37,751 nt of DNA from Gammaproteobacteria bacterium (GTDB lineage: Bacteria; Pseudomonadota; Gammaproteobacteria; Pseudomonadales; Azotimanducaceae). The stretch spans positions 1 to 37,751 of the forward strand of contig JABIZD010000060.1 in assembly GCA_018666555.1 (NCBI GenBank). The letters are read 5' to 3'. Under the pieces are notes generated by a model. That model saw nothing but the letters and a program-made list of their open reading frames with translations, was not told the DNA's origin and searched no databases. Shown one piece after another: positions 7,573-16,235 of the stretch (the first letter of the stretch is position 1; the number at the start of each line of letters is the position of its first letter). The position numbers and the translations under genes are program-made.

Positions 7573-8709
7573 CTACTCTGCTAACAGCAGATACAAGTGA
7601 TGAAACCCTCTTAACAGGTGTGAGGGTACTCGTTCATTTTCGCTCTGGCCTCGCTCGAATTTTTTAAACCGCTGAAATAACGCCCTTAGGGCAATCTTAG
7701 CTTCAAGCCTAGCCAATGGCGCACCGATACAAAAGTGAATTCCAAAACCGAAGGTATGATGATGATTCTTCGCTCGGTCCAATACAAATTGGTCCGCATC
7801 CGGGTAACAGCTTTCGTCTCGATTAGCTGAACCCATAATCACATGGGCCACTTCACCCTCTTGAACTTCCTGGCCATGAAATGTCGCTGGTTTAAGTAGC
7901 TTTCGCCGAAGAAACTGGACTGGCCCATCATAGCGAAGGGTTTCTTCAATGGCTGCTTCAATTAAACCCGGCTCTTCTACGAGCCGTTGCTGCATAGCCG
8001 GCCGGTCAACCATTATGTTTAGGAAATTACCTAATAGATTCGTGGTCGTTTCATTACCTGCAATCAACAGCAACATACAAAAACCAACGATCTCCGAATC
8101 TGTCAGTCCTGCTCCTGAAAGCTTCGCATTAACAACCGAACTGATGAGGTCTGGACCGGGCTGAGCACGTCGAACCGGGATCAGACTATTAAAATAACCT
8201 GCCATCTCAGCTATTTCTAATTGCCGATCGGCCAGCGAGACTCCCGCCAAAGTACCGGTCAGTGCATCAGACCATCTCTTAAAGTCAGCGGCACGCTCAT
8301 CTGGGATTGCCATCATCTGTGAAATTACCGCTACCGGTAACGGCGTAGTCAGGCCCGTGACCATATCGACTTCACTACCGACTGCAAGTCGATCCACAAG
8401 CGAGTCAGCAATTTGCACGACGTTATCTTCGATACTTCTTAGCATCCTGGATGTAAACGCCTTATTGACTATGCCCCGTAGCTGGGTATGCCTGGGGGGA
8501 TCATCTGCAAGTAATGGTAACGCGACACTGCCACCACCCATCGCATTTGATGAGAACTGTGTTGAGTCTTTCAGAATACTACGCACATCATCGTGCCGAC
8601 TGATAATCCAGTCCCCTGTATCTTCGTCCTGCCAAATAGGATGCTCAGCACGCCAGTGCTGGTAAGACGGATACGGATTTTCCAGGATGGAGGGTGTATA
8701 AAATCTCAT
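7573..8709 (-). CDS. Cytochrome P450
   Basis: This is a soluble bacterial P450 monooxygenase. Numbered from the ATG at 8709 (378 aa), it has the family start ENPYPSYQHWRAEHPIW, the I-helix oxygen-activation motif AGNETT (217-222), the K-helix ExxR as ETLR (256-259), and the heme loop FGFGIHFCIG (320-329) with cysteine ligand C327. The frame extends to a TTG at 8772, but the added 21 residues lie outside the usual P450 fold start and no ribosome site supports them. Redox partners (ferredoxin, reductase) are not in the window. The gene diverges from a Rieske oxygenase across a 585-bp spacer. Bacterial P450s of this type hydroxylate fatty acids, terpenes or steroids; the substrate here is unknown. 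Confidence 0.92.
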   Translation of the reverse strand: MRFYTPSILENPYPSYQHWRAEHPIWQDEDTGDWIISRHDDVRSILKDSTQFSSNAMGGGSVALPLLADDPPRHTQLRGIVNKAFTSRMLRSIEDNVVQIADSLVDRLAVGSEVDMVTGLTTPLPVAVISQMMAIPDERAADFKRWSDALTGTLAGVSLADRQLEIAEMAGYFNSLIPVRRAQPGPDLISSVVNAKLSGAGLTDSEIVGFCMLLLIAGNETTTNLLGNFLNIMVDRPAMQQRLVEEPGLIEAAIEETLRYDGPVQFLRRKLLKPATFHGQEVQEGEVAHVIMGSANRDESCYPDADQFVLDRAKNHHHTFGFGIHFCIGAPLARLEAKIALRALFQRFKKFERGQSENERVPSHLLRGFHHLYLLLAE

Positions 8710-8844
8710 AAATAGGGCATCTTTATCATTAGGGGTGAAAAAACAATAGGCTGTCTGGCCGGTTAAGTGCAAGGGTCAACCACGCGTCAATCGCTCTGCA
8801 TTAAACAATCTCAGTAACCCGATAACGGCTAGGCAAGCAACCCG

Positions 8845-8867
8845 GCTAAAGGCCACCCGCCTTTAGC
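8845..8867. other. Strong hairpin: 9-bp perfect stem, 5-base loop
   Basis: GCTAAAGGC at 8845-8853 is perfectly complementary to GCCTTTAGC at 8859-8867, with loop CACCC. It lies 136 bp upstream of the P450 start. No T run follows on either strand, so a classical terminator is unlikely; an RNA structure in the P450 leader is possible. Confidence 0.7.
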
Positions 8868-8987
8868 GACAATAACACCATCGGTACACACACGCCGGGA
8901 CTCGCGTATCTCGTTTGCAGGATCATCTCGATGGCCATGTGCAGTATCTCATAGCCGCATCCAGCCATTAATCTAGTTGTTTTCTCT

Positions 8988-8997
8988 TGACATGTCA
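8988..8997. promoter_or_regulatory. Perfect 10-bp palindrome TGACATGTCA, possible operator
   Basis: The palindrome TGACATGTCA sits near the middle of the spacer between the divergent P450 and Rieske genes. A further half-site, ATGTCA, follows about 20 bp later. The spacing suits a dimeric repressor acting on one or both genes, but this is inference from position only. Confidence 0.3.
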
Positions 8998-9146
8998 TGA
9001 GATATAGCAAATGTCAGTTAAGCGCGTTTAGTCTGGATAGTAAATCGTGTGGCTCAGGCAATCACGGTTGCGATCACAAGGCGGGACTTCCTTAACACTA
9101 CCACCATAGGTGCCAGAGGCATAACGTTTGCGAACATGCAAAGACC

Positions 9147-9181
9147 ACTGCTAACTGCTAACTGCTAACTGCTAACTGCTA
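9147..9181. repeat. Heptanucleotide tandem array (ACTGCTA), five units
   Basis: Five exact 7-bp units ACTGCTA run without interruption about 110 bp before the Rieske oxygenase start. Unit length equals that of the array at the window's left edge, but the sequence differs. The rest of spacer 8710-9294 holds the hairpin and palindrome listed separately and no further gene. Confidence 0.93.
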
Positions 9182-9294
9182 GACGACAGTGATGCCTCTA
9201 TGGATCAGACGGTTTTTAGCTGAAAACGAAATCAAATCCAGTTATTGTAATTGAGATCAACACGTTGCAACGGCAACTTTACAATGGAAGGTCT

Positions 9295-10542
9295 ATGAAC
9301 GTTGAAGAAATAACAATACTACGTGGGCTAATGGAATATGAAGCGGCTAGGACCGCTCCACCCCCTGACTTCCCGGTCCTCCCAGACCTACCAGGTGGTC
9401 GCTATACTGACCCTCGATACTTTGAACTGGAGAAGCAACATATCTGGCGCAAAAGCTGGTTACTGGCAGCACATATCGATGAACTCCCCGAGCCTGGCTG
9501 TTTTATTCTCTGGGAACGAGCCGGGCAACCAGTCGTTCTGGTTCACAGTGAAAGCGGCCGTATTAATGCATTTTACAACACCTGTAGCCATCGGGGCGCA
9601 CCCGTCGTGACTGAACCCAGCGGCAAGAAGCTGCGCCTCACTTGCCGGTATCATGGCTGGACTTATAACCATGAAGGGGACCTTTTACAGGTCCGCGATC
9701 CGGAGGATTTCAAAGACCTCGACTTCTCTTGCCGTTCCCTGACTTCGATTCGATGCGAACAATTCGGCAACCTTATTTTTGTTAACTTTGATTCCGCAGC
9801 CCCCAGCTTGCTGGACTGGCTCGGACCCATTGCCGAGGAATGGCAGGAATTTCAATTTGACCAATGTCGTCTGGCGGCTCGCCATACCTTCAACCTTGAT
9901 TGTAATTGGAAGATAGCCATGGAGGCGAACACGGAGGTATACCATGTGCGAAGCATCCATCCTACCACCGTTGCGCCAATACTGGATGACCGCCGCAACG
10001 TCAATTCACTCTATCCTAATGGCCACCACCGTATGGTTGCACCGAGACCGCCGGGGGCTTCGAGCACGTTACAACAGCAACGTCCGAACCTGCCGGAAAT
10101 TGACTCTGTAGGAGAGATTGCCCGAACCTGCACTCAATCCTACGGTATCTTTCCTAACTGGGTGTCGCCATTAAGCCCGGAGGCCTTGCCACCGCTATTA
10201 TTCTGGCCTGACGGTATCAATCGATCCGTTCTCGAAACCTGGACTTTTGCGCCGCCCTGGGGTGATTTACAAAAGCCAGATCTGTGGACCGAGAACGACG
10301 GCCAACAACTGGTTCAGGTACTGCGAGAGGACACCGAGTTCGGCGCCTGGATTCAAAAATCGGTAGAATCCTATGGTTTCAAGGGCGTACCGCTAAGTTA
10401 CCAGGAAGCTAGGATTTTCTATTGGCATCAGAGTGCCGACGACTTAATAGGCAGGGAAAATATTCCGGCGGAATTGCAGGTAGCCAAGACAATCTCCAGC
10501 GAATGGGTCTATCCAAATGATCCCAGGCGAGCCTACTTGTAA
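9295..10542 (+). CDS. Aromatic ring-hydroxylating (Rieske) oxygenase, alpha subunit
   Basis: This is the catalytic subunit of a Rieske non-heme iron oxygenase. The N-terminal Rieske domain binds a [2Fe-2S] cluster through C97-x-H99 (NTCSHRGAP) and C117-x2-H120 (CRYHGWTY). The C-terminal domain carries the mononuclear iron site NWKIAMEANTEVYHVRSIH, with H217 and H222 as ligands. The ATG at 9295 follows GGAAGG and is preferred over an in-frame TTG at 9265. Length (415 aa) is normal. No beta subunit or reductase lies next to it, so it may be a homo-oligomeric type using a distant reductase. Its last 44 codons are copied again just beyond the stop, so the 3' end has undergone a tandem duplication. 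Confidence 0.93.
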   Translation: MNVEEITILRGLMEYEAARTAPPPDFPVLPDLPGGRYTDPRYFELEKQHIWRKSWLLAAHIDELPEPGCFILWERAGQPVVLVHSESGRINAFYNTCSHRGAPVVTEPSGKKLRLTCRYHGWTYNHEGDLLQVRDPEDFKDLDFSCRSLTSIRCEQFGNLIFVNFDSAAPSLLDWLGPIAEEWQEFQFDQCRLAARHTFNLDCNWKIAMEANTEVYHVRSIHPTTVAPILDDRRNVNSLYPNGHHRMVAPRPPGASSTLQQQRPNLPEIDSVGEIARTCTQSYGIFPNWVSPLSPEALPPLLFWPDGINRSVLETWTFAPPWGDLQKPDLWTENDGQQLVQVLREDTEFGAWIQKSVESYGFKGVPLSYQEARIFYWHQSADDLIGRENIPAELQVAKTISSEWVYPNDPRRAYL

Positions 10543-10698
10543 AAAATGGCTAAAAGGATTTTCTATTGGCATCAGAGTGCCGACGACTTAATAGCCAGGG
10601 AAAATATTCCGGCGGAATTGCAGGTAGCCAAGACAATCTCCAGCGAATGGGTCTATCCAAATGATCCCAGCCGAGCCTACTTATAAAAAATGGCTAAA
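10411..10698. repeat. 144-bp tandem duplication of the Rieske gene 3' end
   Basis: Bases 10411-10554 and 10555-10698 are two adjacent copies of the same 144-bp segment, differing at only three positions (two G to C, one G to A). The first copy includes the last codons and stop of the Rieske oxygenase and 12 bases beyond. The length is a multiple of three. Confidence 0.97.
10546..10686 (+). pseudogene. Duplicated C-terminal fragment of the Rieske oxygenase (46 codons)
   Basis: In the same frame as the oxygenase, one codon past its stop, an ATG starts MAKRIFYWHQSADDLI and continues to a TAA at 10684. It repeats the oxygenase C terminus with two replacements (Gly to Ala, Arg to Ser) and one silent change. 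It has no ribosome site of its own and lacks both the Rieske and iron domains, so it is best read as a gene remnant. Readthrough of the oxygenase stop would add it as a second tail. Confidence 0.8.
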
Positions 10699-10797
10699 AG
10701 GCCCGTTCGACGGTGCCTTTCGCAGCAGGTAAACTACAGGCAGGGATGACTGATTTGGACATTAATCCTGCATAGACAACTTAACGGGAGACTTTAG

Positions 10798-11715
10798 ATG
10801 TCAGAGATAATAGAAGGGCAGTTCAGGAAACCAAGACAAATGCTCGCTGAACAGGAATATGAAGGGCACACCTCCATACATGATGACGAAACTGCAGAAA
10901 AACTTGGCTTTGTCGCTGGCCCCATAGAAGGACCGACCCACTTCAGTCAATTTGTGCCTCTACTCCAAGAACTATGGGGTCAAAACTGGCTGGAAAATGG
11001 CTGTCTTTCAATCCATTTTCAGAACATGTGCGTCGAAGGTGATGAAGTTAAGGCCTTTGTTAAGCCCGACTTGGAAAACAACCTCCTGGCTCATGTATGG
11101 GCTGAGAAAGCGGATGCCACACCGGTACTGATGGGCACAGCAACCATACCAGACAGCACCGGGAGTTATCCGCAATCTGAATTGGAAAGACGGTTAGCCC
11201 GTCTCACCCCTCCTGGAAAGCTACTCATACTAGAGCAAATATCTGCCGGACTAACAGCAAAGCAGAGTACTCCAGTGAACATGGAATTCGAACAGAACAT
11301 GGGGGCGCTCTATCCCTTCAGCCTGAAAGAAAAGCTCGCAAAAATAACAGAAACGTCACCCTATTACCATCCAGACACGGCACAAGATTCCCCTTGGGGT
11401 GGTGCAATCATTCCCCTGGAGATGATCAGTGTATTAACCGAGTATTCTAACGATTCTACGCAATTCCCGACAAATGGCCCGGCCATTGGCCTATTCGCGG
11501 ATCTGGAAGTAAAAGTAATCGATGGGCCCTTAAAAGTTGGCCATGCATACAAGAAGGAGCGAGAAATCATAGCCGTCTCTGAAAGCAAAAGAACCGAATC
11601 CTATTGGGTGAAAACTATTTTGCGCGACCTCGAAACGGGCAATGTCAGAGCCGAGGTACTCCTCAACCACGCGACTCTAAAAGCGTCTTATCATGGCTAC
11701 CAGAACCTACCTTAA
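10798..11715 (+). CDS. Probable double-hotdog (MaoC/dehydratase-like) protein
   Basis: The 305-residue protein is not recognised with certainty. Its N-terminal half reads like a hotdog-fold entry: HDDETAEKLGFVAGPIEGPTHFSQFVPLL resembles the substrate-entry helix of MaoC-type hydratases and fatty-acid dehydratase domains. A later section (GPAIGLFADLEVKVIDGPLKVGHAYKKEREIIAV) looks like the strands of a second hotdog. No signal peptide or membrane segment is visible. The ATG follows GGGAGA at a good distance. It lies 111 bp past the duplicated Rieske fragment on the same strand and could act on a CoA ester or other product of that pathway, which is inference. The usual MaoC catalytic D-x4-H pair is not clear. 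Confidence 0.5.
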   Translation: MSEIIEGQFRKPRQMLAEQEYEGHTSIHDDETAEKLGFVAGPIEGPTHFSQFVPLLQELWGQNWLENGCLSIHFQNMCVEGDEVKAFVKPDLENNLLAHVWAEKADATPVLMGTATIPDSTGSYPQSELERRLARLTPPGKLLILEQISAGLTAKQSTPVNMEFEQNMGALYPFSLKEKLAKITETSPYYHPDTAQDSPWGGAIIPLEMISVLTEYSNDSTQFPTNGPAIGLFADLEVKVIDGPLKVGHAYKKEREIIAVSESKRTESYWVKTILRDLETGNVRAEVLLNHATLKASYHGYQNLP

Positions 11716-12026
11716 TGCCTTTAACGTAAATCATTAATTTGGGGGAAAGCTATTAATTTAGCATTGTTGTTAATAAATTTTGGGATTATTAATTTAATAA
11801 AAGCATTATAATTAAATATACTGGGATTTTATGTGTTATTTTGGGTTATATTTGAATAAATCATAAAATTTGGAATTTATCTAGTACCAGAAGTACGGGT
11901 TAGGAGCATAAATAGTATTTATATCAACATTTCCCTTTATTTATTATATTATTTGCATTATTTAAGTAAAAAACCTATTAAAATAGATTATTAAGGTTAT
12001 ATTCACTGATGTAACCCACTTATGTG
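11716..12026. other. AT-rich intergenic island
   Basis: This 311-bp spacer between the hotdog-like gene and the cupin gene has about 21% G+C over 11761-12000 by hand count, against roughly half in the neighbouring genes. It holds repeated TTTTGGG/TGGGATT words and no open frame of note. No terminator with a clear stem was found. Confidence 0.85.
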
Positions 12027-12512
12027 TCATTTCCCCGCATCATCTGAAGCGGGCCCAGCATGAATTGGATCAATCCAATACTGCCCTTTCGGATCTTCAC
12101 TCACCGGGATATCCAGATTAACCACAACAGGCTCCTGATCACTACGCACCAGCACACAAACAAGCGGCTCATCATCTCGGGCATTAATTTCCTGATGAGG
12201 AACAAAAGGCGGCACATAAATAAAATCTCCGGGTCCTGCCTCTGAAACAAATTGCAGTTGTTCACCCCAGCGCATACGAGCACGTCCGCTAATAATAAAA
12301 ATGATGCTTTCTAACTCGCCGTGGTGGTGGACTCCGGTTTTTGCATCAGGATTAATTTCCACCGTTCCCGCCCATAATTTCTGGGCACCTGCTGTCGCAT
12401 AATTGATTGCTGCAGCCCTATGCATCCCTGGAGTCTGAGGTGTGTTGATATCCAGATGGTCACCGCTGACAACTTTAATACCATTATCCCGCCAGAGATC
12501 TTTATGAGTCAT
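12027..12512 (-). CDS. Cupin-domain protein
   Basis: A single small beta-barrel cupin of 161 residues. Motif 1 is GVHHHGELESIIFIISGRAR (60-79) with metal-ligand candidates H62, H64 and E68, and motif 2 is PGDFIYVPPFVPHQEIN (94-110) with H106. The product is cytosolic, since there is no signal peptide. The ATG is preceded by AGGAG. It is transcribed away from sppA. Cupins of this size include dioxygenases, isomerases and sugar- or ligand-binding proteins, so a specific reaction cannot be given. The nearby oxygenases hint at a catabolic accessory role, but no shared operon is seen. Confidence 0.85.
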   Translation of the reverse strand: MTHKDLWRDNGIKVVSGDHLDINTPQTPGMHRAAAINYATAGAQKLWAGTVEINPDAKTGVHHHGELESIIFIISGRARMRWGEQLQFVSEAGPGDFIYVPPFVPHQEINARDDEPLVCVLVRSDQEPVVVNLDIPVSEDPKGQYWIDPIHAGPASDDAGK

Positions 12513-12683
12513 GTTGTTAGCTCCTATTAATGCGAATAAGCCAATTATCGCAAGTTATATACCAGTCATCGTTATTACAGTGCAATTCAGTATGACTTAC
12601 ATGATAATCTCAGGCCATGGTTGGAGGAACAAAATCTTCAACTGTAAATCAAAAATTAAATTCTTGAAAAAGGTAAGTTAGAA

Positions 12684-14513
12684 ATGTCCTATGTTAAAGG
12701 GTTTTTTAGGTTCCTGTGGCGCGCCCTGCAGGCAGGCCAGACTGTGCTGTTTGGCGGGATAGCCCTGGGTTTAGCCTTAGTCCTGATCATCGGATTAATG
12801 ACGTCAGATAAACCTGATATTCCAGATGGTGGCGCACTCGTATTGAACCCAACGGGATTTCTAGTAGAGCAAAAATCTGCCATCGATCCACAACAGTTTA
12901 TTCAAACCGGTGCAGGCCCTAATGAGACCCTGGTCCAGGACTTGATCGATGCATTGAGTATTGCTAAGGCTGACCAACGCATAAAACTGGTGGTGCTCAA
13001 TCTGGAGAATTTCAATGGTGGCCTGATGCCGCACCTGGAACTGATAGCCGGCGCCATTAGCGATTTCAGAGAGGATGGCAAGAAGGTGATCGCAGCGAGC
13101 TTCAATTATTATGGACAAAGCGACCTGTTCCTGGCCGCACATGCCGATGAGATTCTCCTGAACCCAGAGTTTGGAGCTATGCCTGAAGGCTTCGGTGCTT
13201 ATCGGACCTACTACCGAACCATACTCGATAATTTCGATGTGTCGGTTAATTTATTCAGGGTAGGAAAGTATAAATCCGCCGCCGAACCTTACATCAGGGA
13301 TAGCATGTCGGAAGAAGATAAGACTGCCCGCCTCGAATATCTGAACAGCTGGTGGACGACCTATACCACAATGATTGAAGAGGCTAGAGGGCTTCCAGCG
13401 GGCATCATTGATGAGCTGATGAGCGACCTACTGACTACAATGAAGTCAGCTCAGGGCAATTTTGCTGAGATGGCTCTGGATGCTGGTCTGGTAGATAAAC
13501 TCCTCACTAACAGAGAAACCCAAGAGTACCTTATTTCACTCACTGGGGAAGATGAAGAGGTACCCGGCACCTACAGGGGCATCGGATTTAACCAGTACCT
13601 GCAATCTGAAAGAAAACCTAAACCAGACCAAGAGGACAAAGTGGCTGTCATCACGGTGGTCGGTTCAATTATAGATGGCTTCGCCAAGGCCGGGACTATT
13701 GGTAGTCGTTCGGTGTCAGCACTGATTGATAAAGCACGCCAGGATGACGGCGTAAAAGCGATCGTTCTAAGGGTCGACTCTGGAGGCGGCAGTAAGACGG
13801 CATCGGAGGTGATTCGAAGAGAACTTTTACACGCTCAGGACGCTGGGATTCCGGTGGTTGCCAGTATGGGTTCGGTCGCAGCATCAGGCGGTTATTGGAT
13901 ATCAGCGACAGCAGATAGGATATTTGCCCACCCTAATACCATAACCGGCTCGATTGGGATTTTTGGCTTCATTCCCACTCTTGAAAAAACCTTAGGCCGG
14001 TACGGTATTTTCAGTGACGGCGTTGGCACCACCGCTCTGGCTGGCTCTGTCAGTCTTGAACGAGGGATTACGCCAGCTATGGCTAAAGTCATTCAATACA
14101 ATATTGATACCGGTTACCAACAATTCATCGAAACTGTGGCAAGCGGTCGCGACCTTTCAATTGAACAAGTAGATGCCGTAGCACAAGGCCGAGTATGGAC
14201 AGGCAGCAAAGCCCTTGAAATTGGCCTGGTCGATGAAATCGGCGGCCTTGAGGATGCCATATCCAGCGCTGCCGAACTCGCAGAATTAGAAACCTATTCT
14301 GTCTGGCATGTCGAGCCTGAAATTTCTAACCAAGAAATGCTACTAAGAGAACTCACTGCAGAAATATCCTCCGCCGTGCCGAAGGCACAGACTGGCCTGC
14401 TCGAGGAGCTACTCAGGAATATCCGCAAAGATCTGAACTTATACACGTCATTGAATGACCCGATGCATAGCTATGTCATCTGCGAGAGTTGTCCCAACCC
14501 TTCGCAGCGCTAA
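12684..14513 (+). CDS. sppA: Signal peptide peptidase SppA, 67K (long) type
   Basis: SppA is a membrane-bound serine protease that degrades cleaved signal peptides in the periplasm. The 609-residue length matches the long, two-domain E. coli type. An N-terminal anchor is visible at about residues 21-39 ([19 protein letters not shown]). The catalytic lysine is K197 in [12 protein letters not shown], and the catalytic serine is S401 in [14 protein letters not shown]. The conserved VLRVDSPGGS loop reads [10 protein letters not shown] here, a Pro-to-Gly change. The start follows AGGTAAG. The gene stands alone; a weak terminator-like stem lies 128 bp downstream. Confidence 0.95.
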   Translation: MSYVKGFFRFLWRALQAGQTVLFGGIALGLALVLIIGLMTSDKPDIPDGGALVLNPTGFLVEQKSAIDPQQFIQTGAGPNETLVQDLIDALSIAKADQRIKLVVLNLENFNGGLMPHLELIAGAISDFREDGKKVIAASFNYYGQSDLFLAAHADEILLNPEFGAMPEGFGAYRTYYRTILDNFDVSVNLFRVGKYKSAAEPYIRDSMSEEDKTARLEYLNSWWTTYTTMIEEARGLPAGIIDELMSDLLTTMKSAQGNFAEMALDAGLVDKLLTNRETQEYLISLTGEDEEVPGTYRGIGFNQYLQSERKPKPDQEDKVAVITVVGSIIDGFAKAGTIGSRSVSALIDKARQDDGVKAIVLRVDSGGGSKTASEVIRRELLHAQDAGIPVVASMGSVAASGGYWISATADRIFAHPNTITGSIGIFGFIPTLEKTLGRYGIFSDGVGTTALAGSVSLERGITPAMAKVIQYNIDTGYQQFIETVASGRDLSIEQVDAVAQGRVWTGSKALEIGLVDEIGGLEDAISSAAELAELETYSVWHVEPEISNQEMLLRELTAEISSAVPKAQTGLLEELLRNIRKDLNLYTSLNDPMHSYVICESCPNPSQR

Positions 14514-14641
14514 AGCTGTAACGGAACAGGAGTTGCGCTATTAGCTGGCACAGTGAAAGGCCAGACACTACCTTGCTGGACAGCAGGGTTATACCAGGCT
14601 TTGGTACCATGGAGCATTTATTTGGCGCCAGCAGGGACCTG

Positions 14642-14660
14642 ACCCACAACTTGGGTTTTT
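14642..14660 (+). terminator. Possible weak rho-independent terminator after sppA
   Basis: ACCCA (14642-14646) pairs with TGGGT (14652-14656) across a 5-base loop and is followed by four more T bases. The stem is short. It fits the end of the sppA transcript in the spacer before a convergent gene. Confidence 0.4.
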
Positions 14661-14696
14661 GAAGCCGCACTCAGGCCTGTCACAGCCGCGCAGGGT

Positions 14697-15788
14697 TTAA
14701 AGTAAGCCCAGTTGCACATCGCTTTCATGGGTTGCCAGCAGCGTATCTTCGAGCCTATAGCTTTGCAGCCCTAGCTCCTGCTTAGCCAGCAAGGCATACG
14801 ATCTCGGACCATCATGAGTCGGTTGAACAGGCTGGCCCGACAGCATTTCTTCTCCGCCAATATTAGCTATTTCTGGAAATAACTGGCCCAGCTTTGCCTG
14901 GAGTTGATGGGTAAACATCTCACCAGAACGATCCATAGCTGAAAGTATATAGCGAGACTCATTTGCTGCCAGGGTGCTTTCCGCAGCTAACCGATGAGCT
15001 CTGGCGGTATCTCTTACATCGACCATATTCCAAAGCATGCGCCCGCCCTTGGATTTAATGTAAGGCTTGCCGCGTAACATAAACTTGATACAGTTCTGCC
15101 AACTCCAGCCTTGATCATGATTGGCGCACAAGAGCGGACCTACTACGTGCAGCGGTAGTATCGCTATTGCATCAAATCTACCCGAAGCTGCAGCTGCCGC
15201 ATAAATCATTTTTTCTGTGCGAGCTTTCGCTTTGGCATAAGCAATATCACGATTAACCGCTATATTATCGTCCGACCAGCCCCCCCGATGGCCATCTTCA
15301 TTATCGCCACACCAGTCTTTCTCCGTAAACACGTAGCCTTTCGGTCGTGGATGTCCTACGGCTGCAAACGAGCTGGTAAATACAAATCGTTTTAAAGCTC
15401 CGGAATTCATGGCCGATTCGAGAACATGACCTACTTCGGTAAAACAGCCATCATAGACCTGCTGAGGTGACTCACTGTTATAACCGACTGCGGCCCCGGC
15501 GTGAATTACAGCACTACACTGCTTGAAGGCTGCATCATAACTTCCCTTTACATACAGGTCTGCCTCATACAATTCCAGGCTACCTGCCTGCGCTTGCTTG
15601 TGCATGGCTAACAGGTGATCAACCTTGCCACTGTTGTTGACATCGCGAACACAGGCTCTGACCTGATAACCCTGCTCGAGCAGGTCGCGCACAATCCAGG
15701 ATCCGATATAACCGCTGGCTCCGGTTACAGCAACCGGGCCATCGGCTGCGGAAATTGCGCTGGTTCTATAATCGCTACTGCGACTCAT
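14697..15788 (-). CDS. NAD(P)-dependent epimerase/dehydratase-type reductase (extended SDR)
   Basis: An extended short-chain dehydrogenase of 363 residues, close to the dihydroflavonol-4-reductase/3-beta-HSD-like branch. The nucleotide-binding motif is TGASGYIG (22-29), with an arginine pattern (ACVRD, about 45-49) that favours NADP. The catalytic pair is Y184 and K188 (AYAKAK) with serines in FTSSFAAVG (about 137-145). Typical substrates are sterol or other alicyclic hydroxyl/keto groups. AGGAAAG precedes the ATG. A 447-bp spacer separates it from the upstream SDR gene on the same strand, so it likely has its own promoter. The substrate is unknown. Confidence 0.85.
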   Translation of the reverse strand: MSRSSDYRTSAISAADGPVAVTGASGYIGSWIVRDLLEQGYQVRACVRDVNNSGKVDHLLAMHKQAQAGSLELYEADLYVKGSYDAAFKQCSAVIHAGAAVGYNSESPQQVYDGCFTEVGHVLESAMNSGALKRFVFTSSFAAVGHPRPKGYVFTEKDWCGDNEDGHRGGWSDDNIAVNRDIAYAKAKARTEKMIYAAAAASGRFDAIAILPLHVVGPLLCANHDQGWSWQNCIKFMLRGKPYIKSKGGRMLWNMVDVRDTARAHRLAAESTLAANESRYILSAMDRSGEMFTHQLQAKLGQLFPEIANIGGEEMLSGQPVQPTHDGPRSYALLAKQELGLQSYRLEDTLLATHESDVQLGLL

Positions 15789-16033
15789 ATTGACTTTCCT
15801 ATAGAGTTAGCTGCCATCATAAATCCGACTAAGATTAATTTACTTACAACGGTTATAACCTGCATCCAGCAATTCCATTCGCTTTCAAGCATCTATTTTA
15901 GTCAGAAGCCCAGGCGACTATGCCCGACCTGAAAGAACCAAACGACTCGTGGCAGTTCGGTACGCATTAGGCACTCCCTGCGTCAACATCACACCAGCAC
16001 CCTAGTCATTAAACTACCAGCAGCATTAGCAGC

Positions 16034-16053
16034 CACCGGTTGTACAATCGGTG
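16034..16053. promoter_or_regulatory. 20-bp near-perfect palindrome, candidate operator
   Basis: CACCGGTTGT is mirrored by ACAATCGGTG with nine of ten pairs matching and one G/T mismatch. It lies in the 447-bp spacer 15789-16235, about 245 bp upstream of the epimerase-type gene. Its form fits a dimeric regulator such as a TetR-type repressor, but no regulator gene is nearby. Nothing else convincing was seen in this spacer. Confidence 0.4.
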
Positions 16054-16235
16054 CAGGGCGAAATAGCAATATATTATGCTCACCACCACGGGCTAATTTT
16101 CCATGCCCAGGCCAATTTTAAGGCCATCGTACAATTGGATATCAACGATTCCAATTCCTTTCTCATGACCCGCAGGTTGTCTTGCCTATACCTTAGCTGC
16201 AAGCAGGGCCATTAAAACGATTAGATAGCTGCGTT

